DNA of 64,000 nt, from NCBI RefSeq assembly GCF_003390845.1, contig NZ_QMEK01000005.1:62001-126000 (forward strand). The letters run 5' to 3'. Shown one piece after another: positions 34,478 through 43,632 of this stretch. Within the stretch, counting starts at the first letter, position 1. Every line of letters starts with the position of its first letter. The notes below the pieces were generated by a model. It was not told the DNA's origin, did not search any database, and was given only the letters and a program-made list of their open reading frames with translations. The position numbers and the translations under genes are program-made. This DNA comes from Tropicimonas sp. IMCC34043 (GTDB lineage: Bacteria > Pseudomonadota > Alphaproteobacteria > Rhodobacterales > Rhodobacteraceae).

Positions 34478-36094
34478 ATGGGAATGACCGAGGCGGACTA
34501 TGTGGTCATAGGCGCAGGCTCGTCCGGGTGTGTTCTGGCAAATCGCCTGAGCGCCGATCCCAGGGTGAAGGTCGTCCTGCTCGAAGCGGGAGGCCGCGAC
34601 TGGAACCCCTGGATCCACATCCCGGTCGGCTACTTCAAGACCATCCACAATCCGAACGTCGACTGGTGTTATCAGACAGAACCCGACCCCGGTCTGAACG
34701 GCCGGTCGATCGAATGGCCGCGCGGCAAGGTTCTGGGCGGGTCATCCTCACTGAACGGGTTGCTCTATGTGCGCGGGCAGCCGCAGGATTACGACCGCTG
34801 GCGGCAGATGGGCAACACCGGCTGGGGCTGGGACGACGTGCTGCCGCTGTTCAAACGGGCCGAGCGGAACGAACGCGGCGCAGACGAGTTTCACGGCGAT
34901 CAGGGGCCTCTCTCGGTCTCGAACATGCGCATCCAGCGCCCGATCACCGATGCCTGGGTCGCCGCCGCACAGGGCGCGGGGTACAAATTCAACCCCGACT
35001 ACAATGGCGCCGATCAGGAAGGCGTCGGTTTTTTCCAGCTGACCTCGAAGAACGGGCGGCGGTGCAGTGCCGCGGTTGCCTATCTGAACCCGGTCCGCTC
35101 GCGCGACAACCTGCGGATCGTCACCCGCGCGCAGGTCGAACGGATCGTGATCGAAGACAAACGCGCCACCGCCGTGACCTATACCGACCGCAGCGGCACG
35201 GTGCAGACCGTCCGCGCCAACCGCGAGATCATCCTGTCGGGCGGCGCGATCAACTCACCGCAACTGTTGATGCTGTCGGGGATTGGCGAGGCCGAGCAAC
35301 TTGCCCGCCACGGCATACCCGTGCAGCAGGATCTCTATGGCGTCGGCAAGGGCCTGCAGGACCATTTGCAGGCGCGTCTCGTCTATAAATGCAAGGAACC
35401 AACCCTGAACGACGAGGTGTCATCGCTCTATGGGCAGGTCCGGATCGGGTTGAAATACCTGATGTTCCGCGCGGGTCCGATGACCATGGCAGCCAGTCTG
35501 GCGACCGGATTCCTGAAGACCAACGAGGATCTCGAGACCCCTGACATCCAGTTCCACGTTCAGCCGCTGTCGGCGGAAAACCCCGGCAAGGGGGCTGACA
35601 AGTTCTCGGCATTCACCATGTCGGTCTGCCAGCTGCGCCCGGAAAGCCGGGGCGAGATCCGGCTGGCCAGCGGCGATCCCCGCGCCTATCCGAAGATCAT
35701 TCCAAACTACCTGTCCACGGAAACCGACTGCCGCACCATCGTCGCCGGCGTGAACATCGCGCGCAGGATCGCCCGCCATGCCCCGCTGAACACCAAGATT
35801 TCCGAGGAATACCGCCCGCACCCGGGTCTCGACATGAACGACTATGACGCGACGCTCGACTGGGCGCGCAACAACACCGCTTCGATCTATCACCCGACAG
35901 GGACCTGCAGGATGGGTCAGGGCAAGACCGCGGTCGTCGACGAGCGTCTGCGCGTCCACGGCATTCGCGGCCTGCGGGTGGCGGATTGCTCGATCATGCC
36001 GGAAATCGTCTCGGGCAACACCAACGCGCCGGCGATCATGATCGGCGAAAAGGCGAGCGACCTGATCATCGCCGACCGCAACCAGCCGATCTGA
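34478..36094 (+). CDS. iseJ: GMC-family FAD dehydrogenase, probable isethionate dehydrogenase
   Basis: 538 residues. The GMC signature is complete: FAD-binding VVIGAGSSGCVLANRL (about 7-22), EWPRGKVLGGSSSLNGLLYV, SGGAINSPQLLMLSGIG and the C-terminal catalytic HPTGTCRMG with the Asn in SGNTNAPAIMIGE. It resembles choline and short-alcohol dehydrogenases. Between a TRAP importer and xsc, the expected reaction is oxidation of isethionate (2-hydroxyethanesulfonate) to sulfoacetaldehyde, as by IseJ. The ATG has GGAGGAGG upstream. It is 48 bases before xsc, likely one transcript. Choline dehydrogenase is the alternative but no betaine genes are present. Confidence 0.87.
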   Translation: MGMTEADYVVIGAGSSGCVLANRLSADPRVKVVLLEAGGRDWNPWIHIPVGYFKTIHNPNVDWCYQTEPDPGLNGRSIEWPRGKVLGGSSSLNGLLYVRGQPQDYDRWRQMGNTGWGWDDVLPLFKRAERNERGADEFHGDQGPLSVSNMRIQRPITDAWVAAAQGAGYKFNPDYNGADQEGVGFFQLTSKNGRRCSAAVAYLNPVRSRDNLRIVTRAQVERIVIEDKRATAVTYTDRSGTVQTVRANREIILSGGAINSPQLLMLSGIGEAEQLARHGIPVQQDLYGVGKGLQDHLQARLVYKCKEPTLNDEVSSLYGQVRIGLKYLMFRAGPMTMAASLATGFLKTNEDLETPDIQFHVQPLSAENPGKGADKFSAFTMSVCQLRPESRGEIRLASGDPRAYPKIIPNYLSTETDCRTIVAGVNIARRIARHAPLNTKISEEYRPHPGLDMNDYDATLDWARNNTASIYHPTGTCRMGQGKTAVVDERLRVHGIRGLRVADCSIMPEIVSGNTNAPAIMIGEKASDLIIADRNQPI

Positions 36095-36142
36095 TCCCTT
36101 TCAACCTGACAACACACCATTCGCTTTGTGGAGGAGCCCCCA

Positions 36143-37924
36143 ATGAAAATGACGACAGAAGAGGCCTTTGTTAAGGTTCTGCAGATGCATGGCATCGACA
36201 ATGCCTTTGGTATCATCGGGTCTGCAATGATGCCGATCTCGGACCTTTTTCCGGCCGCGGGGATCAAGTTCTGGGATTGTGCCCATGAAACCTCGGGCGG
36301 CATGATTGCCGACGGCTACACCCGCGCCAGCGGCAAGATGAGCATGGCGATCGCGCAGAACGGCCCCGGCATCACCAACTTCGTCACGCCGATCAAGACC
36401 GCCTACTGGAACCACACGCCGATGCTGCTGGTGACGCCTCAGGCGGCCAACAAGACCATCGGTCAGGGCGGTTTTCAGGAAATCGAGCAGATGAAGCTGT
36501 TCGAGGACATGGTCTGCTATCAGGAAGAGGTTCGCGACCCCTCCCGCATGGCCGAGGTGCTGAACCGCGTGATCGAGAAGGCATGGCGCGGATGTGCGCC
36601 GGCGCAGATCAACGTTCCGCGCGATTTCTGGACGCAAGTGATCGACATCGAGCTGCCGCAGATCATTCGGCTCGAGCGCCCGCAGGGCGGCACCGAGGCC
36701 GTCAGGGAAGCGGCGAGGCTGCTGTCCGAGGCAAAGTTCCCCGTCATCCTGAACGGCGCGGGGGTCATCCTGTCGGGCGGCATCGACGCCTCTGTCAGGC
36801 TTGCCGAGGCGCTCGATGCGCCGGTGGCCTGCGGCTATCAGCACAACGATGCCTTCCCGGGCTCCCACCCTCTGGCGGTCGGTCCGCTGGGCTACAACGG
36901 CTCCAAGGCGGCGATGGAACTGATCCGGCAGGCCGACGTCGTTCTGGCGCTTGGCAACCGCCTGAACCCGTTCAGCACCCTGCCGGGGTACGGCATCAAC
37001 TACTGGCCGCAAGACGCCCGGATCATCCAGGTCGACATCAACTCTGACCGCATCGGTCTAACCAAGAAGGTCGACGTGGCCATTCAGGGCGACGCAAAGC
37101 TGGTGGCCGAGCAATTGCTGGCACAACTCGCCGATGGCGCGGGCGACGCCGGCCGCAAGGAGCGCAAGGATCTGATCGCGCTGACCAAATCGCGTTGGGC
37201 GCAAGAGCTGTCCTCGATCGACCACGAGGACGACACCGATGAAGGCGTGACCTGGAACGAGCGTGCGCGAAATCGCCAGCCCAAACATATGTCGCCCCGT
37301 CAGGCCTGGCGCGCCATCATGTCTGCCATGCCGAAAGACGCCATCGTGTCTTCGGACATCGGCAACAACTGTGCCATCGGCAACGCCTATCCGTCGTTCG
37401 AGCAAGGCCGCAAATATCTGGCGCCGGGTCTCTTCGGCCCCTGCGGCTATGGCTTGCCGGCCATCCTCGGCGCCAAGATCGGTTGCCCGGATGTGCCGGT
37501 GGTGGGCTTTGCCGGTGACGGGGCCTTCGGCATTTCCATGAACGAAATGACGTCCTGCGGCCGTGGCGACTGGCCTGCGATCACCATGATCGTCTTCCGC
37601 AACTATCAGTGGGGCGCCGAAAAGCGGAACACCACGCTGTGGTTCGATGACAACTTCGTCGGCACCGAACTGAACGAGGGCGTCAACTATGCGGAAATCG
37701 CCAACGGCTGCGGCCTCAAGGGTGTTCAGGTGACCACGATGGAGCAACTGACGGACGTGCTGAACACGGCCATCGAAGAGCAGATGAAGGACAACGTCAC
37801 CACCTTCATCGAGGTGGTTCTCAACCAGGAACTGGGTGAGCCGTTCCGCCGCGACGCGATGAAAAAGCCCGTGAGCGTTGCCGGGATCGACGCCTCGGAC
37901 ATGCGCCAGCAGCAGATCGGCTGA
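36143..37924 (+). CDS. xsc: Sulfoacetaldehyde acetyltransferase
   Basis: 593 residues from the ATG at 36143 with GGAGGAG seven bases upstream. It is a thiamine-diphosphate enzyme that converts sulfoacetaldehyde and phosphate to acetyl phosphate and sulfite, in the cytoplasm. The activating Glu is in CAHETSGGMIADGYTR, the central Rossmann domain spans about 190-340, and the ThDP/Mg motif GDGAFGIS ends in FRNYQWGAEKRN. The KTIGQGGFQEIEQM and GPCGYGLPAILGAK blocks separate Xsc from acetolactate synthase. It is co-directional with iseJ and followed by pta after 229 bases. Confidence 0.95.
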   Translation: MKMTTEEAFVKVLQMHGIDNAFGIIGSAMMPISDLFPAAGIKFWDCAHETSGGMIADGYTRASGKMSMAIAQNGPGITNFVTPIKTAYWNHTPMLLVTPQAANKTIGQGGFQEIEQMKLFEDMVCYQEEVRDPSRMAEVLNRVIEKAWRGCAPAQINVPRDFWTQVIDIELPQIIRLERPQGGTEAVREAARLLSEAKFPVILNGAGVILSGGIDASVRLAEALDAPVACGYQHNDAFPGSHPLAVGPLGYNGSKAAMELIRQADVVLALGNRLNPFSTLPGYGINYWPQDARIIQVDINSDRIGLTKKVDVAIQGDAKLVAEQLLAQLADGAGDAGRKERKDLIALTKSRWAQELSSIDHEDDTDEGVTWNERARNRQPKHMSPRQAWRAIMSAMPKDAIVSSDIGNNCAIGNAYPSFEQGRKYLAPGLFGPCGYGLPAILGAKIGCPDVPVVGFAGDGAFGISMNEMTSCGRGDWPAITMIVFRNYQWGAEKRNTTLWFDDNFVGTELNEGVNYAEIANGCGLKGVQVTTMEQLTDVLNTAIEEQMKDNVTTFIEVVLNQELGEPFRRDAMKKPVSVAGIDASDMRQQQIG

Positions 37925-37976
37925 TGGCCACGAAACCGAGGGGGGCCTGTGTCAGCGTCTCCCTCGCATTTCCTGA

Positions 37977-37995
37977 CCCCGCCACCGTGGCGGGG
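37977..37995 (+). promoter_or_regulatory. Compact GC hairpin between xsc and pta
   Basis: CCCCGCCAC (37977-37985) and GTGGCGGGG (37987-37995) are perfect inverted copies around one base, so a stem of about seven pairs can form. It lies 53 bases after the xsc stop in a 229-base gap without a gene. There is no T-run; it may attenuate or protect the message. Confidence 0.45.
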
Positions 37996-38153
37996 CACGC
38001 CATCACCTGTTTGCACCGCCCGGCGTCAAGCATCTGGCGCACGGTCAAGGCGGCCCTGTCCGATGCCCGGTCCGCGCCAGTTCGTTTCGGCAACGAACGG
38101 CAGGCCGGGCACCCCCGGCATTCCCCCCTCCCCTGAATTCCCGGAGCCTTGCC

Positions 38154-39149
38154 ATGAAACCTCTGCAAATCCTGCTGGCAAATGCCGCGAGGTCGGATCG
38201 CAAGATCGCGCTCAGCGAAGGCACCGACCCGCGGGTGATCGAGGCCGCGGTCATGGCCCGCCAGCAAAGGGTCGCCCGCATCGCGCTGGTGGGAAGTACC
38301 GCAGAGATCGCAGCCGGGCTGGCAGCGGCGGGTGGTGCCGCGCTGGACGGGATCGAAATTCACGACCCCACCGCGACGCCGCTGGCCCGGCCGATGGCGG
38401 ATCGCTATCTGGCGCTGCGCAAGCATAAAGGTGCCACAGCCGAAACCGCCGCCGCCGCGATCCGGAACCCCCATGTCTTTGCCGCCCTTCTTGTCCGTAT
38501 GGGGCTGGCCGATGGCACCGTCGGCGGTGCCGCAACCACCACGGCGGAGATCGTGCGCACGGCAATCCAGACGATAGGCAAAGCGCCGGACGCAAAGCTC
38601 GTCTCCAGCTTTTTCCTGATGCTGTTCTGCAAGGATCACCACGAAACAAAGGGCGCGCATGTCTTTGCGGATGCCGGACTGGTCATCGACCCGGACGCCC
38701 GTGAAATGGCCGAAATTGCCTGCGCCTCGGCGGCGTCCTTCAAACAACTGGTGGGCGAGACGCCACGCGTTGCCATGCTGTCGTTTTCCACACGCGGCAG
38801 TGCCAGCCATGAAAAGGTGTCAAAGGTCGTGCAGGCCACCCGACTGGTGCGCGAAATGGCCCCGGACATGATCGTCGATGGCGAGATTCAGTTCGATGCC
38901 GCCTTTGTGCCCGAGGTGGCCAGATCGAAGGCCGCCGATTCCGCGCTGGGAGGCGCTGCCAATGTCTTTGTCTTTCCCAACCTCGATTCGGGCAATATCG
39001 CCTACAAGGTTGCGCAGCGCGTTGGCGGGGCCGTGGCAATCGGGCCGATCCTGCAGGGGCTGGCCAAACCCGCAAACGATCTGTCGCGTGGCTGCAGCGC
39101 CGAAGATGTCCTGCACATAATCGCGGTGACCGCCGCACAGGTGGGCTAG
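38154..39149 (+). CDS. pta: Phosphate acetyltransferase
   Basis: 331 residues, the short single-domain Pta type. It transfers the acetyl group from acetyl phosphate to CoA, finishing the conversion of the C2 unit of isethionate into acetyl-CoA. Family blocks: [15 protein letters not shown] near the start, [37 protein letters not shown] and the C-terminal [16 protein letters not shown] with [18 protein letters not shown] Pta gene next to xsc is the usual arrangement in sulfonate degraders. The ATG at 38154 lies 229 bases after xsc, so it may have an extra promoter. Confidence 0.95.
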   Translation: MKPLQILLANAARSDRKIALSEGTDPRVIEAAVMARQQRVARIALVGSTAEIAAGLAAAGGAALDGIEIHDPTATPLARPMADRYLALRKHKGATAETAAAAIRNPHVFAALLVRMGLADGTVGGAATTTAEIVRTAIQTIGKAPDAKLVSSFFLMLFCKDHHETKGAHVFADAGLVIDPDAREMAEIACASAASFKQLVGETPRVAMLSFSTRGSASHEKVSKVVQATRLVREMAPDMIVDGEIQFDAAFVPEVARSKAADSALGGAANVFVFPNLDSGNIAYKVAQRVGGAVAIGPILQGLAKPANDLSRGCSAEDVLHIIAVTAAQVG

Positions 39150-39281
39150 AACGCCCCGACGCAATCCTTCGCACGCGACCCAACCTCGCGCCAGAAAATC
39201 TGCCTGCATTCCAGAGGCATAGACTGTCGCCTTTCCATCAGGCCCTGATGCCGGGACCGCCCAGTGCCGACGCGCGGCGGA

Positions 39282-40358
39282 TCACGGCTTTGCCGGCGGA
39301 ATGACGGATTCCCGTTCGACAAGCGCGCATTCCAGCTTGATCGGATTGCGGGTGACGGCAAGGCCGTCGGGGCCGTCGAACGCCTGTTCGACCGCCCAGC
39401 GACCCATCGCCCGGCTTGGCAGGATCAGCGAGGTCAATGGTGGCGACATGTGGCGGGCAACTTCGGTGTCGTCATATCCGACAACCGAGATGTCCTCGGG
39501 GATCCTCCGCCCCATCTCCTTCAACGCCTCGTAGCAGCCGATCGCCATGCGGTCGTTCTGACAGAAGATCGCCGTCGGCGGCAGGTCGAGCGCCATCAAC
39601 GCGCGCGTGCCCCGGTATCCCGCACTGGGGGACCAGTCTCCCTCGACCACCAGTTCGGGGGCAAAGGGGATGTCGGCGGTCGCAAGCGCGTTGCGATAGC
39701 CCTGCAGACGATCCTGCGCCGCCTCCATGAAGATCTCGCCGGTGATGGTCCCGATCCGGCGGTGCCCGGCATCGAGAAGCGCATTGGTCGCCCTGTGCCC
39801 GCCCGCGATCTCGCCCGGCACGACTGCCGGCAGGGCGCCATCGCGGGAATAGCAGTTCAGCATCACGACCGGGATCGAGGTTTCGCGCAGCGCATTCGGG
39901 ATCTCGACCACGCGCGTGAAGATGCAGGTATAGATGATCGCCCGAACTTCCATCTCGATGAACATCTCGACGGTCCGCGGCTCCAGCATCGGATCGTTGT
40001 CGGTCTCGGCCACCAGAACGATGGCATCCATCTGGCGGGCGATCTGGCGTACCCCGTCGAACATGACGATGCCCTCGGGGCTGGTCGAGATATTGTCGAT
40101 CACCAGCGCGATCGTGCCTTCGCCACTGCTCCGGTTCCGCCGCTGTCCCGACATCTGCGCAGGCTTGTAGTCGAGGTCCCTTGCGACCTGCAGCACCCGC
40201 TGGCGCGTCGGCTCGGAAATATTGGCAGAGGTGTTTCCGTTCAGGACAAACGAGACCGTCGATTGCGAACATCCCGCCACGCGGGCGATGTCCTGCATGG
40301 TAACGCGCTGCGTGCCCGATACCTTTCCCACCCCCGACTTTTCGCCCTGAGATTTCAT
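39282..40358 (-). CDS. LacI-family transcriptional regulator
   Basis: 358 residues from the ATG at 40358 (GAGG seven bases upstream); an ATG at 40376 is an alternative. The N-terminal helix-turn-helix (about 19-40) reads TMQDIARVAGCSQSTVSFVL, followed by the hinge region and a periplasmic-binding-protein-like effector domain (about 75-355). It is convergent with pta and lies 96 bases after galK in the same direction, at the very end of the galactoside operon. It is likely to regulate sugar genes here or elsewhere. A second regulator of IclR type sits at the other end of the module. Confidence 0.9.
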   Translation of the reverse strand: MKSQGEKSGVGKVSGTQRVTMQDIARVAGCSQSTVSFVLNGNTSANISEPTRQRVLQVARDLDYKPAQMSGQRRNRSSGEGTIALVIDNISTSPEGIVMFDGVRQIARQMDAIVLVAETDNDPMLEPRTVEMFIEMEVRAIIYTCIFTRVVEIPNALRETSIPVVMLNCYSRDGALPAVVPGEIAGGHRATNALLDAGHRRIGTITGEIFMEAAQDRLQGYRNALATADIPFAPELVVEGDWSPSAGYRGTRALMALDLPPTAIFCQNDRMAIGCYEALKEMGRRIPEDISVVGYDDTEVARHMSPPLTSLILPSRAMGRWAVEQAFDGPDGLAVTRNPIKLECALVERESVIPPAKP

Positions 40359-40454
40359 CCGATCCTCGCCTGGCATCCGCCCTGTTTAGTCTTCCGCCCG
40401 GCGCGTTCAAGTGGCGGCGCCCCCCTTGCCGCGCTGTCGTCGCCCCGCCGCGCG

Positions 40455-41555
40455 TCAGGTGACGGCAAGGACCCGCGCCGCGGGGAAACCTGCCGCGATC
40501 GCCCCGCTCCAGTCCTCGACCTTCTCAGCCGGCACCAGAGCGACGATCGAGCCGCCAAAGCCGCCGCCGGTCTGGCGCGCGCCGAGCGCGCCGAGGGCAA
40601 GTGCCGCCTCGACAAGGGCATCGGTCTCGGCAACCGTGATCTCGTAGTCGTCGCGCTCGGACGCGTGGCTTTCGATCATCAGCCGGCCGAAAGCCGCGGC
40701 GTCGCCCGCTGTCAGGGCGGCAAGCCCGTCAAGCGCACAGCGATTGTCGGTGACGATATGGCGGGCGCGGCGGTTCAGTGGCGCGGGCAAGGCAGCGATC
40801 CGGTCCATGTCCTCGGGTCCAAGGTCGCTCAGCATCCCGACCCCCAGCGCTGCACAGGCGGCATGGCATTCGGCCACGCGCGTCGCATAGCCGTCTTCGG
40901 TCAACTGGTGGCTGACACCGGAATGGACGATGACGAACCGGTGCCCGGGCAACGAGGGGGCGGGCGTATAGTCGAGCGTGCGGGTGTTGAGAAACAGCAC
41001 CTTGCCCGGTTCGCCGACCGAGGATGCAAACTGGTCCATGATCCCGCAGGGCATCCCGACAAAGTCGTTTTCGACCGCGCGCGCCTTGATCGCGGTTTCG
41101 ACCGGGCTCAACACCTTGCCGAACAGCGCATTCGCGGCGCGCAGGCTCGCGACCTCGAGCGCCGCCGAGCTCGACAGCCCCGCCCCCATGGGCAGCGTTG
41201 TGATAAGCGCAAGCCGCACGCCGGTCTCGGCGACCTCCTCGGCCACGACCGCCTTCAGGCAGCCAAGGACATAGTCCGACCACCGCCGCTCGGCCCCGTC
41301 GGTGATGGCGCGGGTCTCGGCATCGTGGAAGGTGTCGGAATAGGCTTCGATGACGCCCGGGGCCGATCCGCGCCCCATGGCGATGGCAACCCCCATGTCC
41401 CGCAACGCCATCGGCAGCACATAGCCCCCGTTATAGTCCGTATGCTCGCCCAACAGGTTGACCCGCCCGGGCGCGGCAACGACGGTCTCGGGGGCTTCCC
41501 CGAACCGCGCCTCGAAGGCGGCCGCAACCGCCTGCAATTGTTCGGCTTCGGTCAT
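40455..41555 (-). CDS. galK: Galactokinase
   Basis: 366 residues of the GHMP kinase family. It phosphorylates alpha-D-galactose at C1 with ATP in the cytoplasm. Motifs: [19 protein letters not shown] near residue 29 (galactokinase signature), the ATP-binding [16 protein letters not shown] near 121, and the C-terminal [18 protein letters not shown]. Its ATG overlaps the galT stop by four bases. The gene is part of the alpha-/beta-galactosidase operon and handles the released galactose. Confidence 0.96.
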   Translation of the reverse strand: MTEAEQLQAVAAAFEARFGEAPETVVAAPGRVNLLGEHTDYNGGYVLPMALRDMGVAIAMGRGSAPGVIEAYSDTFHDAETRAITDGAERRWSDYVLGCLKAVVAEEVAETGVRLALITTLPMGAGLSSSAALEVASLRAANALFGKVLSPVETAIKARAVENDFVGMPCGIMDQFASSVGEPGKVLFLNTRTLDYTPAPSLPGHRFVIVHSGVSHQLTEDGYATRVAECHAACAALGVGMLSDLGPEDMDRIAALPAPLNRRARHIVTDNRCALDGLAALTAGDAAAFGRLMIESHASERDDYEITVAETDALVEAALALGALGARQTGGGFGGSIVALVPAEKVEDWSGAIAAGFPAARVLAVT

Positions 41556-42622
41556 GCGCCACTCCCCTGCCGCAGGGCGTCCTTGTAATGCACCTCTGAA
41601 AGATCCCGCAGTCGCGCTGCGGCCGTCTCAGCGGTCAGATCCCGCTGCGCCTCGGCCAGCATCTCGTAGCCGACCATGAACTTGCGCACCGAGGCCGACC
41701 GCAGCAGCGGCGGATAGAAATGCGCATGAAGCTGCCAGTGCCCCCACCGACCCGGCCGCGTCGGTGCCCCGTGCCAGCCCATGGTATAGGGGAACTCGGT
41801 CTCGAACAGGTTGTCATAGCGGGTGCAGAGCGATTTGAGCACCTCGGCCAGCGCGTCCCGCTCGCTTGCGGTCAGATCGGGCAGCCGCAGCACCCGGCGT
41901 TTCGGCAGCACCAGCGTCTCGAACGGCCAGACCGCCCACCATGGCACGACGACGATCCAGTCGTCGTTCTCGACGACGACCCGCTCGCGCTTTTCGGCCT
42001 CGGCCAAAGCATAGTCCAGCAACAGGACGCGCCCGGTCTCCTGCATATGGCGGGCCTGGCAGGCGTCTTCGCGGGCAACTTCGTTCGGCAGGAAATTCGA
42101 GGCCCAGACCTGGCCGTGGGGATGAGGCTGCGAACAGCCCATGACAGCGCCCTTGTTCTCGAACACCGCAACCCAATCGTATCTCGCGCCCAGTTCCTCG
42201 ACCTGCGCCGCCCAGGTATCGACGATCAGGCGGATCGAGCCGAGGTGCAACTCTGGCAGGGTCAGGTCGTGGCGTTCCGAGAAACAGATGACACGGGCGG
42301 TGCCGCGGACGTTCTGCGCCCGGAACAGCGGATCGCCGGTCGTGCCGCCATCGGGGCTGTCGGACAACAGCGCCGGGAAGTCGTTGTCGAAGACAAAGGT
42401 TCCCTTGTAGTCGGGGTTTGTCGCCCCCGAGTTCCGGGTGTTGCCGGCACACAGATAGCAGCCCGGATCGTGCCGTGGCTTGTCGTCCAGCACGGGTTCT
42501 TCCTGGCGTCCCTGCCAGGGCCGCTTGTTGCGATGGGGCGAGACCAGCACCCATTCGCCTGTCAGCGGGTTAAAGCGACGGTGCGGCGCATCGCTGGAAG
42601 CAGTTTCTGTGGCCATGTCCAC
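41552..42622 (-). CDS. galT: Galactose-1-phosphate uridylyltransferase
   Basis: 356 residues. It exchanges UMP between UDP-glucose and galactose-1-phosphate. The zinc site Cys pair is in CYLCAGNTR and the active-site His triad in [12 protein letters not shown]-terminal [16 protein letters not shown] and C-terminal MGWHGAP are typical. The GTG at 42622 has AAGGA five bases upstream; an ATG two codons later is possible. It starts 8 bases after the galE stop and overlaps galK by four bases. Confidence 0.96.
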   Translation of the reverse strand: MDMATETASSDAPHRRFNPLTGEWVLVSPHRNKRPWQGRQEEPVLDDKPRHDPGCYLCAGNTRNSGATNPDYKGTFVFDNDFPALLSDSPDGGTTGDPLFRAQNVRGTARVICFSERHDLTLPELHLGSIRLIVDTWAAQVEELGARYDWVAVFENKGAVMGCSQPHPHGQVWASNFLPNEVAREDACQARHMQETGRVLLLDYALAEAEKRERVVVENDDWIVVVPWWAVWPFETLVLPKRRVLRLPDLTASERDALAEVLKSLCTRYDNLFETEFPYTMGWHGAPTRPGRWGHWQLHAHFYPPLLRSASVRKFMVGYEMLAEAQRDLTAETAAARLRDLSEVHYKDALRQGSGA

Positions 42623-42630
42623 GCGGTTCC

Positions 42631-43632
42631 TTACCTCGCCCCCGCGAAGGGGCCGTAACTTGGCGCCTGGTGCCAGCGCCAGGCGGTTTCGATGATGGTC
42701 TCAAGCTCGGCATAGCCCGGCTTCCAGCCGAGCAGCGATTTGGCGCGGGCGCTGTCGGCCACCAGAATACCGGCATCGCCCGCCCGCCGGGGCGCCATCT
42801 CGAACGGGATCTCGCGGCCGGTGACGCGGCTTGCGGCCTGCATCACCTCGAGCGTGGTGAACCCGTTGCCATTGCCAAGGTTGAAGACATGGGCGCCCGG
42901 CTCGTCATCCATGAAGTCGAGCGCCTTCAGATGCGCCGAGGCGAGGTCCAGCACGTGGATATAGTCGCGGATGCAGGTGCCATCGCGGGTGTCGTAATCC
43001 GCGCCAAAGACGCTCAGCTTGTCGCGCAGCCCCAGCGCCGCCAGCAGGACCAGCGGGATCAGATGGGTTTCGGGGGCGTGCGCCTCGCCGATCGTGCCGT
43101 CGGGATGGGCGCCCGCGGCGTTGAAATAGCGCAGGCAGACCGACCGCAGGCCGTAAGCCGTCGCCATGTCCGACAGCATCTGCTCGACCATCCGCTTCGA
43201 CCAGCCATAGGGGTTGATCGGCGCCAGGGGATGGGTCTCGTCGATCAAATCGGTCAGCGGATTGCCAAAGACCGCGGCGGTGGAGGAAAAGACCAGCTTT
43301 TCCACCCCGGCCGCCCGCATTGCGTCAAGCAGGTTCAGGGTTCCGACCACATTGTTGCGATAGTAGAGGTCGGGCGCGGCAACCGACTCCCCGACTGCGA
43401 TCAGCGCCGCAAAATGGATGACCGCATCCACATTGTGGCGATCGAAGACCCCTGCCAGATCGGCGGGGTTCAGCAGATCGCCCCGCTCCAGCGTCACCCC
43501 CGCGATTGCCTGTTCATGGCCCTGCGAAAGATTGTCGAAGACCACGACGCCGTGGCCTGCTTCCTGCAGAAGCCGGACCATGTGAGAGCCGATATAGCCG
43601 GCCCCGCCGCAGACAAGAACATTGCGCTTCAT
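42631..43632 (-). CDS. galE: UDP-glucose 4-epimerase
   Basis: 333 residues from the ATG at 43632, which overlaps the beta-galactosidase TGA by four bases; a longer frame upstream is a shadow. It interconverts UDP-galactose and UDP-glucose using tightly bound NAD+. The N-terminal [11 protein letters not shown] binds NAD, the catalytic Tyr/Lys pair is in [13 protein letters not shown], and [12 protein letters not shown] and [15 protein letters not shown] are family blocks. It completes the Leloir pathway with galT and galK, which follow directly. Confidence 0.95.
   Translation of the reverse strand: MKRNVLVCGGAGYIGSHMVRLLQEAGHGVVVFDNLSQGHEQAIAGVTLERGDLLNPADLAGVFDRHNVDAVIHFAALIAVGESVAAPDLYYRNNVVGTLNLLDAMRAAGVEKLVFSSTAAVFGNPLTDLIDETHPLAPINPYGWSKRMVEQMLSDMATAYGLRSVCLRYFNAAGAHPDGTIGEAHAPETHLIPLVLLAALGLRDKLSVFGADYDTRDGTCIRDYIHVLDLASAHLKALDFMDDEPGAHVFNLGNGNGFTTLEVMQAASRVTGREIPFEMAPRRAGDAGILVADSARAKSLLGWKPGYAELETIIETAWRWHQAPSYGPFAGAR

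Noticed and set aside
37924-38136. A 70-codon open frame between xsc and pta
   Set aside because: It overlaps the xsc stop, has no ribosome site and contains the hairpin at 37977-37995; no protein-like features.
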